The notes beneath the pieces were generated by a model. It worked only from the letters and a program-made list of their open reading frames with translations. It did not search any database and was not told the DNA's origin. From contig AP031358.1 of the NCBI GenBank assembly GCA_037833965.1, positions 7,200,001 through 7,264,000 of the forward strand: a stretch of 64,000 bases of DNA, in the 5' to 3' direction. Both the position numbers and the translations under genes were made by a program. Source of the stretch: Marchantia polymorpha subsp. ruderalis (lineage: Eukaryota > Streptophyta > Marchantiopsida > Marchantiales > Marchantiaceae). Shown one piece after another: positions 13,401-25,440 of the stretch; within the stretch, counting starts at the first letter, position 1; each line of letters opens with the position of its first letter.

Positions 13401-15712
13401 TTGTATCTAAACCTACAATTTCGATTTCAAATTTTTTTATTTATATCCAATAAATACCAAAGTCAAAATCCTTTATTTTCATAGAATAAGAATTTATCTA
13501 TTTAGAAAAACTAGCAAATTTTTAATACTCATTGATACAATCGCGTGGATGTTGAATATTGTTTCCAGCATTGATACATTTATTTGTAAAGAGATAGTTA
13601 TAGTGGAATAGATCCAAGTCAAATCTCTCCTGACATTATAAGCAAGGAGTTTTGCATATCACTTCAGTTGATTGTCCAAAAACGTCGTTAGCTATTGTGT
13701 CGTCAGTCAGTTGAGTAGCAATACATCTTCAACAGGATTAATCTCAGAAATCAAAAAAAATTGCTTTGACTGATCTACATTGAACTCTACAACAAGGCTG
13801 TAAGCAGGAATTGCCATTCACGTGAATGACCCCTATTATCTTCCTGATGGAAGAAAATCTCTTAGAATCAATGGGGACTGATGATAGGACATGGGTCATG
13901 CAAGGCAATGGACGTGACACATGCATATCTCACTCATGTCAAACACAGCAACAGCCATTGCAGCTTGTTTGTTGAGTTCACAGTAGTGGCTGAATGTCTA
14001 GAAACCACGAAATCTGGTATAGTTTCAACCTTAAAAACTCCTCCGAGTCTCACAATTTCCTTTTTTTTTTGCCAATCTGGCCATAATTCTTTTCGTGTTG
14101 CCACCACTGCCACCATCATGGGCCCGCCAGGATCTCAGTAGAAACCGTACATGGTTTCATGTGGTTACGTGGTATAAGTCTATATCAGTCGCCATGGTCA
14201 TTGGAATATTTGCTAAAGCATGGCCAGGACATTCTAAATAAAGCAGTGACACAATTTCCCTTCCCTAAGAATCGACAGATGACTGATGCCACTCTGAAGT
14301 GCAGCAACTTGACTGTCGTGTTCCTTAATTTATTTTGGATTCATCTTGCCCAGCGACATCTGTTATCTACACTTCAGCTCATGTCAGTTATCGCCGTGAA
14401 GGTCTCGAATGAAAATTGGTTCTTGTCGAAAACTCAACTGCAATGCATACATGAAATGTTCTAGTTGGTATTGCAAACTCATGCGCTGTACTTATGCTGT
14501 GTTCAGGTAGGACATTACTGAGCAGCCAAATAGGCAGCCATGTGTTTGGCTGTCCTTAGGCTTTCCATTGTCTGAGTTTCTATATATCCAAGTAAGAACA
14601 CAAACCTTGATCGAGTATATATGATGGGACATGATCAATTTGAGAATATTCGGAAAGTAATCCATCTAGTTTGAAATTCAGACAAAGTAATTCAAATCTA
14701 TCAAATCTAATGAAGATCATTGAGTCTGAGGTAGTCTATTTATCTTCTGGTCAAGATAATGCTTTCCAGTTGCAGCTACCCTTCTCAAACAGAATCCACA
14801 TATAAATATAATCATGATCATACGTCGGACAGTACTAACCATCAACTCTTGATCTTGTAGGCATCATTGGCAACTCAATAGACATTTTTCTCAGATTTAA
14901 GAGCTGATTCATTATTCCATACAATATTCGAGAACTCCAGATTGAGATCGCTTGCTCTGTTGAAACTGCGTGTTTTGTTCGCCATGATGCAACCTTTGTT
15001 CGCCATGGCTGCGGCAGTACCATTCAACTAGAACATCAAATAATAAATTTATTCAATACTTAACAAATATAATTAAATTAAAATCAACCCAAAAATTATA
15101 TATTTTTAATTTATTGTAACAAAGTATGGGTGAGATAGGAGAACAAACCAATAGAATCAAATAAAATATATTTGTATCCACTGAAAGAGTTTCAAAATGA
15201 AAGTTAAATCAGATGAAAATATAGAAATAATTAATGATATATCGAAACATGATTAACGTACACGTGAGTTTTGAAGAGAAGGTACGTAAAGAAGAGAACA
15301 AAGACGATGAACGTACAAACTATTGATGTCGACACAATTTTTGTAAGACCATTGAAGGAATCCAACGGCGGAATGTAGGCAAATTTCATATATATGATGG
15401 TCATCGTTGCGTACACCTGATTACCAGTGGAGCATTTGTCCATCCAGAACAACGAGCATATCTGAACGACTAAGAAATATCGGATTTAACTGCCTGCAGA
15501 TATGACGATAAAAAATCTCCATTTCGAATTTCTAATAAGAGCTCAGGTCCACCTCAGCGTTTCCGTTGCTTCCACTGAGCTTCACCCTGTTTCCCAAGTT
15601 TCCGTTTTATTCGATTCAATTCCGCAGATACAGCACGTTGGAAGGCGGAGATTATATTCTCTGCCAGGTTGGGACAAGATGGTGATCGTCGGTCAGACTC
15701 CTGCAATTCTGC
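10429..15712. other. Intergenic DNA with AT-rich block at about 12.4-13.6 kb
   Basis: No gene is recognised. From about 12.4 to 13.6 kb the DNA is strongly AT-rich with many short A or T runs and stop codons in all frames, as in old decayed repeats. The flanking parts have ordinary composition. The longest plus frame, 11894-12340, opens with GTG rather than ATG and resembles nothing I know. Confidence 0.45.
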
Positions 15713-15757
15713 ACTGAGTTGAAGACATCTCTTCAACTCAGTCTTCAAGAGATGTCT
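15713..15757. repeat. Two overlapping, mutually exclusive hairpins
   Basis: Hairpin A has perfect 13-bp arms (15713-15725 and 15730-15742) around a 4-nt loop. Hairpin B has perfect 11-bp arms (15723-15733 and 15747-15757) around a 13-nt loop. The two share bases 15723-15742, so one strand can form only one at a time. The pair lies about 100 bp upstream of the tentative gene at 15860. Confidence 0.9.
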
Positions 15758-15859
15758 GCAGTACTAGAGCACTTCATCTAGACTCAGGAATCGTTGAGCA
15801 ATCAGTATATGGCTGGAACTCGTTAACCAAGCAAAGTTCACAACAACTTCAAATCAATC

Positions 15860-16679
15860 ATGACAAATGATCAACTTGGACGAGATCTTGCATTTACGGT
15901 TGTTGCGCTTATGGTCTTATTTATAGTGTGGTCGAAGTGGTTGGGGCCAAAATTTGATGCCCTTTGCCATAGAGATTCTCAACCTCGATCTGGGTGTTCC
16001 ATGGGATTTCTTCTTCGCAGAATCGAACGCGGAGTATGCTGCTCTGATGATATTGAGTCAAACGCGGAAGAAATCGTGTCAGACTCGGTGGAAATCGTGC
16101 CAAACTCGGATGAATCACAGGTTTGTTCAGAAACATCTCTTGATCAGGATTGTGATGTCTGTCGGGGCTCTCAATCTTCCAGTACCAGAGAAGAATGAAG
16201 GGTCTTATATGGTGCTGTCAGGAAGGTCAGGAGCTTCCAGTTGTTACCTCTGTTGGATCTGGAGAACCAGACAGGTCAATGCATAGGATTTATTTCGCAG
16301 GGTAATGTAGTTCATGCATTTCCAAATTGGACACTCCTCCTTGGAGTACTATTAAATATAAATTCTGGATATTCAGGTCCTCCACGAAACTTCACATCAA
16401 CCTGCAGACCTTCCAAGCGACAGAAGCGGACGAGATATCGAGACAGCACTGAATGTTAGTCCTTCAGGCGAAGAAGCAAACATGGAGAGTAGTGATCATT
16501 TGGAGGAGAGGAAGAGACTGACAGTGTTGAATTCTAGAAAAAGCATTGGTGCTAGTCACACAACACCTAGAATTTTCCACAGGTCCGTGTCAGCAACCGA
16601 GTTACACACGTCTCGTCTGTTACAGAATACAGACCATTTTATTTATGAGACGTCTGTGACTCCGTTTTATCATTCATGA
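15860..16679 (+). CDS. Tentative two-exon gene: small single-pass membrane protein
   Basis: I do not recognise this family. Proposed exon 1 is 15860-16120 (ATG, 87 codons). It ends at a CAG|GTTTGT donor in phase 0. Exon 2 is 16377-16679, after a TATTCAG acceptor. It stays open for 100 codons in phase 0 and ends in a stop, giving 187 residues. Residues about 8-28 are hydrophobic (LAFTVVALMVLFIVWSKWLG), like a signal anchor or transmembrane helix. The rest of exon 1 is Cys/Ser-rich and acidic with a loosely repeated EEIVSDSVEIVPNSDES segment. Exon 2 is charged and Ser/Thr-rich. A TATATGG sequence lies about 50 bp upstream of the ATG. Support is limited to the ATG, the hydrophobic segment and the phase-matched open second exon. 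It could be chance. Confidence 0.35.
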
Positions 16680-17313
16680 GGTACACGAGAAACTTGAGAG
16701 TTGTGCAGACTTGGATATTGAATCCAAAAGATCACTGGAGCAAGTAACGCTTGTTTCTTGCTCAAGTAAATATATTAGCAATATATTCTAAATTTTAATT
16801 GTTGATAATATGTGCTTAGATTAGTTTTTATATTCGAGATTGTGAATTTTCACTATTATCAGTTTAATATATGTGTGAATTTTAAACTAATCTGCTTCAT
16901 TCGTATATGATTAAAATCTTGTTATCACAAAACTTCAGATCATTTCAAGGAAGAAAAATGATGTGATAACTTTATGCATGTGGCGAATATTGCAGTCCAA
17001 TTTTTGCACAAATCAAACCTGCAATCTCTTCAAATCTTAGATCAATATCGAAACTTAGTCTATGCAGAGGGTGCTCGGTGCTAAACCCGCGATTATTTCT
17101 GTGACTAGTAAACGTTCACATGACATGTAGCTTGATGATTTGTGCTTCATTCTTGTGGTAGATATATTAACTGAGTAAATCTTGACACATGTAAGAAAAC
17201 AATGACGGGCAGTTTCTAGTTGTAATTGCAGCTCAGCCTCCGACTCGGAACCACATCTATATAGTGGACACTTTGATCATACTTTGATACACTTTGATGG
17301 TGAGTTCAGGTGT

Positions 17314-17373
17314 GATCTGTCGTAACGTAAGGACGTAAGGACGTAACGACAGATCGCACAGATCTGTCGTTAC
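17314..17373. repeat. Triple alternating inverted repeat with internal tandem
   Basis: The 10-mer GATCTGTCGT occurs at 17314-17323, in reverse orientation at 17346-17355, and again forward at 17361-17370. The second and third copies form a perfect 13-bp stem (17343-17355 with 17361-17373) around a 5-nt loop. The first and second copies can form an alternative 10-bp stem whose loop holds the CGTAAGGA unit twice (17325-17340). Confidence 0.9.
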
Positions 17374-20036
17374 ATGTAATCGACAGCAGAACTATATGTC
17401 GATTTATCTCCTGTTTCCAATTGGTGGTTCATTTGTATGTTGGTGCAAACGATGATGAAACAAGAGCAGTAGTAATTTAGAGCCATGTCAGATCTTATAA
17501 TGTTTTCACGTACTTCTGAAGATTGGGACATAACATTTGGTAAGTTGTAAGAACTTCGTGTTACAACATCCATGCCTACTGATAAGTGTCTCGAGATTCT
17601 TTGTGCTAATATGAAATATGGATGCATCACCACTCTAGCTGAAAAATAGCAGTTGTGTGCTGTCGTGTCTGATGATTCCAGTGTACAGATTTGATGACTG
17701 CACGGGTCAAGACAAGCAGACCAGATGCAGATTCTAGACAGTCTATTAGGCAGAAGAGAAGAATAAATTACGTTTCTTCAGCAGGGCTTCCCATCGGAAA
17801 AAATCGATCCAAGTCTTATCCTCCTGACTGAAGAGGCTAAGCCCACATTTTCCAACAGCCAGAAAGGGTCTTTGTTGTGATCAAAGAGATTTTCGAAGAT
17901 ATTTTTCTGATCGTTGTCATGAGGAAAATTTAATCGTACACATCAAAATATTGACACTGGACCTGGTGTCGAAAAAGAAAAGTAGACGAGAGAAGTTTCG
18001 AAGTTGCCCTTAAACTTCACTGTTCGAATCTCATATGGAGGCAGACGCCACACTTCGAGCTCATCACCAAGAGATTGGCAATATACCAACGTCACATTAT
18101 CTCGCTTTGGACAGAAAAACTGCTGCTATAAACTCGAATCGACTTTGATGAATGGCCAAACCCCCAAACCGATGGAGAGACCACTGCAGCTGCAATCACT
18201 CTGACCTCGAATTTTGAACTCGAGGTCTCTTCTATCTGCTCGGAAAAACCTAGTGCTATATGATCATCTGCAAGTCGGCGTCATCATTCTTTGTGACTTC
18301 GGTGAGGAAGCTTATGCTTAAAAGAGCAGGATCTGAATTGATATACAGAGGATGATTGCTATCAACATGACCAAGAATTATGATGTCACCGTTCTGCTGA
18401 TCACAATAAGAACGAAGCCCAACTACATCCGTGTCAGTAGAGTTTGACAAGTCTTTGGAGACTTCATCTATTACTTATTAAGGAGAACCGATCCTTCAAT
18501 AAGCTTTAAAAATAATGAGAGTATATCTTGGTATCGGCTATGAAGGTCTCATCTCAATGTCTGGCGGATCCACTATGCCTTGGATGATGGGAAAGCGAGT
18601 GGGCTAAAAAATTTAACCTCTGCTTGCCAAGCTCCATCAAAGATCTACTGCTCAGCACGTGATGGTGACTTCAGAATTTCATAATAAATGTGAAATATAG
18701 AATGCAGTACATGAAATAGAACATGACTATCGTGTATATTCTAAGTCGTCGTTTACAGAACGATGCAACTCAACTTACAGCACCACGGTCCACGTTACTT
18801 CATCAAGTCCTACATGTCTGAATGATGTGAGATTTTGTTCCAGCCTGTAAAGCCTTTTATTCCAACTTGGAATAGGAGCTGGATAGAAACAACTGATTGA
18901 GTGGCTTTCTACAGTTACAAGCACTATGACTTTGAATGCAGAAGTGTTTATCCATGTCTTACCTCGATCCGGAATAATCGGACATGTCCTAACGAGTGCT
19001 TAGGAACTTCAAATAGATCTTCATCCGGATAACTCAACCTCCTCGAGTTTCAATAAAACCTGAAATAATTGTTTTATATGGTCATATATAACTGATACCT
19101 TCCTTAAAGTTATACACGATTACTTTCCCAATTTCAACTTGCTGCTGCCATATAAATCTTGTAAGTACTGTACCACGATATCGAACATGATGATTTGCAT
19201 AAGCTTTTTCTTGGATGTTTTCATGATATTGTATAGCTATAATGATATACACATGATTTGCTTACGACAACACCGTGAGCAAATTTTCACAAAAAAATTT
19301 CTCTAACTATATATATATATTTTTTTTTTCATATGAATCTCAATGTAATAACTTTTTCACTACTGTAAATAACAGGTGAGTAATGCGCTGGTAAATTCTT
19401 TTCGTTCGCACAGTAGTCTCTCATTGTAATTGAATTGGAATAATCATTTATTCTCCATTAATTAAGTTTCAATATACGTGTGTACGTCATGATTGATTTT
19501 CATTTTTAATAAGTCAACAAACATCAATAATTTTCTCGACAAGATCATCTTCACGGTATACAGCAGACTCTCTTACTACAAACCCTAATTAATATCTTGC
19601 ATAATTTATGTTAGCTTTTTATATATAATTAAATGAACAAATTCAACTAACGATGAATAAAATAATTTTAACTAATCAAAAATATAATTCAATTAAAACT
19701 TGGAAATAAGTCTATGAAATTAATGAACAATAAATTTCCTATATATAAATTTCACTAAACCTTTTTGTTATAAAAAAGTAGTCAGCTGGAAAACATGTCT
19801 ACAATTCTAGAAACAAAGTATATACTTTTTTATTTATTCTAATGCTTATAGATCTGAAACCTAATCTCTAATGCAATAATTTGCCACAATTTCATAATAA
19901 TGTATCACTTTAAAAAAAAAAGTTGAAGCATTTTGATGTCAAAAGCTTAATTTCAATCAAATAAATTTCACATCATAGATGACTTATATTGAATCTTCAA
20001 TATAACTTAGCATCTGCTTACTATTGAATGTGAATT

Positions 20037-20067
20037 AAATTAACCCATTATGTAAAAGGGTTAATTT
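20037..20067. repeat. Foldback with 10-bp perfect arms
   Basis: AAATTAACCC at 20037-20046 is followed after 11 nt by its exact reverse complement at 20058-20067. It lies in AT-rich DNA, so on its own it is weaker than the other foldbacks. Confidence 0.75.
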
Positions 20068-21599
20068 TTTGTAGATAAATATGGAGAATTCATTAACCAT
20101 TTTCAAAATAGAGATATATATGAATTTAATACGACATTTAAAGTTTGAAATACAAAATCCTTTTTATCATGGGCATAGAAATTGAAAGAGGTTTCTTTTT
20201 GCACTTTCAGAAGATAACCAACATTTTTCCGCACCAGTACGACTGAAACACTAAGAAAGTCTCTGATAAAAGTGCATGGTGTATCAATCAATCCATTTAA
20301 TTACATGTTTGAATAAGAACGTTGCAAACAGTGGCATGAGGATTTGGCGAGAGTTAAGAAACTTCAAAGTATTTTGAAAATATCTTTATAGTGCAGTTGT
20401 AAAAAAATCGAGTGTGCAAAGACGATATGTGAATATTGACTGGAGCTTAAGTTGCGCTGGTCAGGTGTATAGGCATTTGCTGCAAATACCATAATGAGTT
20501 TGGGTTTGAATCAACCGGTTGAATGAGTTTTCTTTGATTTGAGATTCCGTTTGCATTATTTAAGCGTTTGATACTACTCCTTCAACGAATATGATCTTAA
20601 TAAAGTCTTAAACACAAAGAACGCAGCGATTAGTAAGACGCCCTTCTTGATGGCTATATGGTACCTAAGTTAGGAATTCAAAAGGCACGTAATTTTTGGA
20701 CTTGAAGGCAACGTATAAGTTTGCCTTTGTTGTGACTAAGCTGTTTGATAATCATTTACAATAGCGATGAAAAATTCTCGAAACAAGTTTCCAAAATCAT
20801 CAAGATTAGGGTAACGCTCCTGGGACCAAGAAATTATTATCAATCTAATGACTGGAAAATAATGAGTCACAACACGGATTAGGGTAAAAATTGCAAGGAC
20901 CAAGGAGTATGGGCGGATTAAGCAAACTCGAAAAATATGAGAGAAACGGTGAAAATATATTAGCAGTAATAGCTCTCTCTGAGAGAAGGTTAGATCGGAG
21001 CTAACTTTGGAGCATGAGATAGTGGCTTGGTTGGTGTCGGGTCTGTCTTGACCCTAACTTAGACCGAAAAGACAAAGGGTCTCCAAGTACCTATTACTCT
21101 CGCATGGTCCAAGGTCCAGATCTTAGATCCAGTTCGATGGATGGGACCAATCACCGAATCTATGAACTAAAGCGGGACGTTAAAGTGCAATATAGATCCA
21201 AGGGACAAAGACAGAAGCATCTACGAATGAACCTAAGACCTATTGACAGAAAAAATATTTGGTTACAAAAAACAAGAGCCAGATCACATCCTGAATGGAC
21301 AAAATGCACAAAGGTCCGATAATGGGCAAATTCTTTTGGACAAGATTCTAAATCTTAGCAAAACTCCTCCTCACAAAGTGTTTAGCTCATGATTTAATCA
21401 TGATAGCCAATTTTGATGAAGATTAAAAACAAGATCTTAGTGGTGATGGTCACAACTGACACACGAGCTGAACTAAGAAGGTAACCCTCGAGTGAACCTT
21501 TCTGCATGTTTACGTTGATTTGTTATCTACGCTCAAGTGAAGTCGCATTTCAATGGAGACTTTTGAAATGAAGATGGTGAAAAATGTAAAGATAGCTTT

Positions 21600-24500
21600 T
21601 ATCAATGTTGTCTGAATGGTTGCAACCAACTTTCTAAACATTTCTTTATTGAATCTATTTAAAAAATCATTTGCTAATCTTCAATATTGTATTTTTGAGA
21701 TATATTTTTTTTCAATGTATTCACCACTAAAAAATTATGATAGCTTTGTAAGATTTATGCAGGATCATTTTCATAAGCTCATAATTTTTTTCTCTTCATT
21801 TTTTTACTTTATTTACTTATCATTCAAAAAATTCTTTTGTATAACATAAATATATAAATCTCCGTTCACAAGATCCAACAAAATATTTAATCTATTTTTT
21901 TAACTAAATTTAACACCAATATGCATTCACAATTAAAATTTGATTGTCAAAATTTTAATGAGAAGAAGAGTTTGTAGCATGTATAATTATCTTTTTACTA
22001 TTTTTCTTACAATTAATTATAATCTAGCATTTTTTTAATAACTTTTAGCTATAAATAATTTCTTAACCTAGCACAAAGCTTACTTTATAACTTTTTTGAC
22101 AATCAAATTAAATCAATCAAATATGTTGTAGTACTATTTAAAACCTTTGAATTGCACAATTAACTTAAATTTTGCAATTACATTTTCATATCAAGTATTT
22201 ATTTTCAAATTTTTTTCAAGATCAATTCAGTTTTGTTAAAATTTAAAATTTTGTAAATTTAACTCAAAACTCAGTGAAAATTTTTGAAGGAAAAAAAAAG
22301 ATCAAAATCTTTTCATAGTTTTTTAATTGTTCAAATTGCATTATCAGAATTAAATATAAACCAAAATTTTATAATTTCATTTTTTATCGACAATCTATGA
22401 TCAAATTTCTTTTCAATATCACTTTAATCTATTCAAAATTTATATCTAGCATGATAACATATGAAAAAAAAATTAAACTTAAAATAGATTGATCAAAATC
22501 TTTGTAATCTTTTCATGAGCACCAAAACCTTTTTACAAAATGTGAATTTTATTGCACTTTTTGAATTAAATTTCTTTTTAGATATTTTTTTCTGTATTGT
22601 CATCATGGATTGATAAAGGAAATTGTCTTTATTCTATATATCTATACACCTGTTAATATTTTACTAGTAATAATCAATACAATTTCTTTATTTTTTGATT
22701 TGTTTTATTCTTCTTATCATCATATATTTTTTTCTTGTTCCATTTGTCTTCTACATTTTTCTTTTTATTGCAGTTGTCTACCTCATTATTTGACCTTTTT
22801 TGTTTGCTTAATAATCTCAAGGTTGTGTAAATTGCCAATTTTTTTGTCACCTACGATTTTTTTACTGATATTTATGATCACATTGTTTGTATTTTATCAT
22901 TTTTGGCAAATAATGTTTCTAAGTTTTCTTGTTATTTTGATTCCACGCATTGATTACTTTAACTTTTTTAAATATTACTATCTTTTATCCAAATAATTTC
23001 AATTTGCAGCTTAATCTCACTATGATTCATCATTTTATCACTTTGCAATGTTTTGAAAACTCTTTATGATGATAAAACTTCAACAAAAAACATTAAGTGT
23101 AAAAAAATAAAATTGGATGCAAAAATATAAGATGAAAAAACACTTAATATATCAATCATAAAAAAGTTATCAAATCAGGATAATTTTTATCATTATTTGC
23201 CGAATTTAATTAGAAATTTATTTTACATCCAATGAAAACTTGTATGAATTTTTATAACACAATCTTTGACACTTTGAGGATTTAACTTAGGCTTTGCTTT
23301 AACACAAATTATGTTAATTCCAATTAGTTGAGTTGGTTAGAATCTCAATGTATAAGATATCTAATGAAAGCTTTCTAAATTATTTTTCAGGCTTTTCCTG
23401 TGAGTAAAATTTAAATCATTTACATGATCATCACACGTAGTAGTCAGGCATCGTGTTACTCTCTCTATTACATTGTACATCACTCTCATGTTTTTTTTAA
23501 ATATAAATTATTTTTTAAATTCAAAGACAAAATTTTAAGGAATAATATCAAACTTGATTTTTTGCATTCATTTATGCACATCAGTAGTTCATACATTCAT
23601 AGATTTTAACTTTTATGATTTTTGCAATGAATTCATATTATGAAAAATAAATAAAAAAAATCCTGGATCTCATGTTAATAATACCAACAAAATTATTAGG
23701 TTTTTTTTATATACAAAATTTTATGGCAATGAAATATTCAAATTAGGAAAAAAAAATGACTATCCGATATTGACAAGATTCATTAAAAAAATCGTACAAA
23801 GTGATCAACAATAATCACATCCAAGGTGTTTACCAAAAATTAATATGGTGTAAGAATCAAATATTGATATTTTGAAAAAAAAATTAATTTAAGAATAATA
23901 AGAATTTAAGAAATGAAAAAATTTCTAATTTAGAAAAAAAAGACGTGTTTTTAATGTCAAATTAAAATTTTATACAGGAGTTTGAATAGGAAAAAATAAT
24001 ATAAAATTCCAATCATTGTAAAGAAGATTCTTGAGTTATTTTTAAAATTTTTCATATTAAAGTATAATTTGATAATTTGTTATATTTCACTTTGCTATTA
24101 GCAAATATTTTTTTTATGATAATTGAATTTATCATGCATAATTATTATTAGAATACATATTATTCAAATATCAATAATGGCCATTGTCATGATTTAAAGT
24201 ACAATAATTTATGCATTTGAATCAAACATACAAAATAATATCAATATTAGTAAAAATATAGATAAAAAATCATACATTAATTTTTATGGAAAATAATTTT
24301 ATTATGGTAGTCATATTTTATAATTATAATCTAAAAAACTAAAACCAATTTTCAAGATTGATATACTGGAAATTGCTATCAAATTTTATCTTAAATAGCA
24401 ATTTAAAACTTTTTAAGTATATATTTCAACCAAAAATTTTGTTTTCTATTGTGAACAAAAATAATTTATTCTCATATATTATTCTAATATTATTAAAATA

Positions 24501-24930
24501 AATCGACTTCTCAAAAAATCAATAATTCATACTTACATCCAACAAATTCTTGGTAATTTAATATTGTTATTAGATTCAAATTTTTTTTCATTAATGCTTG
24601 ATTTTTTAAATTTAATATTTAATTTAAAAATTTCAATGCAAAATATTAATTAAAAAATAAGTTTTAAATATGATTTTGGTCAAATATAATTTAAATATTT
24701 AAATTTGAAAATATTCTACCAATCAATGAAATTATATTTCAATTATATGAGTATAATTATGAAATTTTAAAAAATTAAGTATTGTTTCAAACATAAATTA
24801 ATGATAAACCATAAAAAATTAATAATTTTAATTTCAGTTATTTTCTATCTAGTGTCAAATGATTTTTAATATAAAATTTATCAATAAATTTCTTTCAATT
24901 AAAATAAGATTTTTCAGTTATTTTTTATGG
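21600..24930. other. Very AT-rich block
   Basis: About 3.3 kb is dominated by A/T runs, with stop codons in nearly every frame and few CpG. A 128-codon plus frame (22610-22996) is rich in Phe, Ile, Leu and Tyr, as any T-rich DNA would encode, and is not credible as a gene. No transposon domain could be recovered on either strand. The block ends at the left 79-bp repeat next to the gypsy element. Confidence 0.6.
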
Positions 24931-25009
24931 ATATAATGCAAATTCATAAATAAAATTTTCTTCTCATCACACCCGCTTTGTAGCAGCTAATTTTTTTTAC
25001 ATAAGGCTG
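24931..25009. repeat. Left copy of perfect 79-bp direct repeat flanking the gypsy element
   Basis: The sequence is identical over 79 bases to 28805-28883 and in the same orientation. It runs from an AT-rich start into ACCCGCTTTGTAGCAGC and ends ACATAAGGCTG. It continues the AT-rich left flank. It has no LTR-like ends and lies outside the element's 3' LTR, so I read it as duplicated target DNA. Confidence 0.95.
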
Positions 25010-25403
25010 GGACTACCGTGTATTCCGACCGTTATGAAGGTTTCCCTTTCCGCGCTAGCGGCGCATCGCCGAAGGCGCACTCATGGTCGGAAGCCTTCAG
25101 AGGTCCGTGCCGTTCTTCTGACGTCTTTAGCAAAACCTCCTCCGGAGGTGTCTGCGCCGGAAGCGTAGCTTCCTCAAACGCTAGAAGCGCGTGAGTAGAG
25201 ACACCTTAGAAAAGGAGCTTTTGCCGAAGGCGCCGAAGACATTGGCGCTGGTACATCCGACTACGCGATTCTTCGTGACCTCGTGACGATCTCCTCAATC
25301 CACTCTATTTAACGTACCCTTTTCTAACTACAGACACTGCTTCGGTACTAGTTTTCTAAAATTGTTTAAATTCTGCAAAAAAAACAAAAAGTGTGTTACC
25401 ACA
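25008..25403 (-). repeat. 3' LTR of the Ty3/gypsy element
   Basis: Read on the minus strand, a polypurine tract (complement of 25406-25416) follows the integrase stop. TGTGGTAAC then begins at 25403. The far end reads GGTAGTCCCA, finishing at 25008. These TG and CA ends fit a complete LTR of about 396 bp. The TG at 25008-25009 is shared with the end of the left 79-bp repeat, so the outer boundary is uncertain by two bases. No matching 5' LTR is present. Confidence 0.7.
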
Positions 25404-25440
25404 TGCCCCCCTCCTCAATTGTGAGCGCCCACGCGAACAT

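Larger units (their letters stand above)
16680..21600. other. Intergenic DNA, no gene recognised
   Basis: Composition alternates between ordinary and AT-rich (about 19.0-20.1 kb). No exon chain, RNA gene or transposon domain can be named. Two foldbacks inside it are listed separately. The 20.5-21.5 kb part has moderate GC and no long frame, and could be an old LTR or untranslated repeat, but I cannot show this. Confidence 0.45.

Noticed and set aside
22610..22996. 128-codon hydrophobic frame suggesting a membrane protein
   Set aside because: T-rich DNA encodes Phe/Leu/Ile by default; it lies inside a block with no other coding signal.
23325..23365. AGTTGAGTTGGTTAGAATC resembling a tRNA A box, possible SINE
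   Set aside because: No B box (GGTTCGANTCC type) at the right distance and no A-rich tail; too weak to call.
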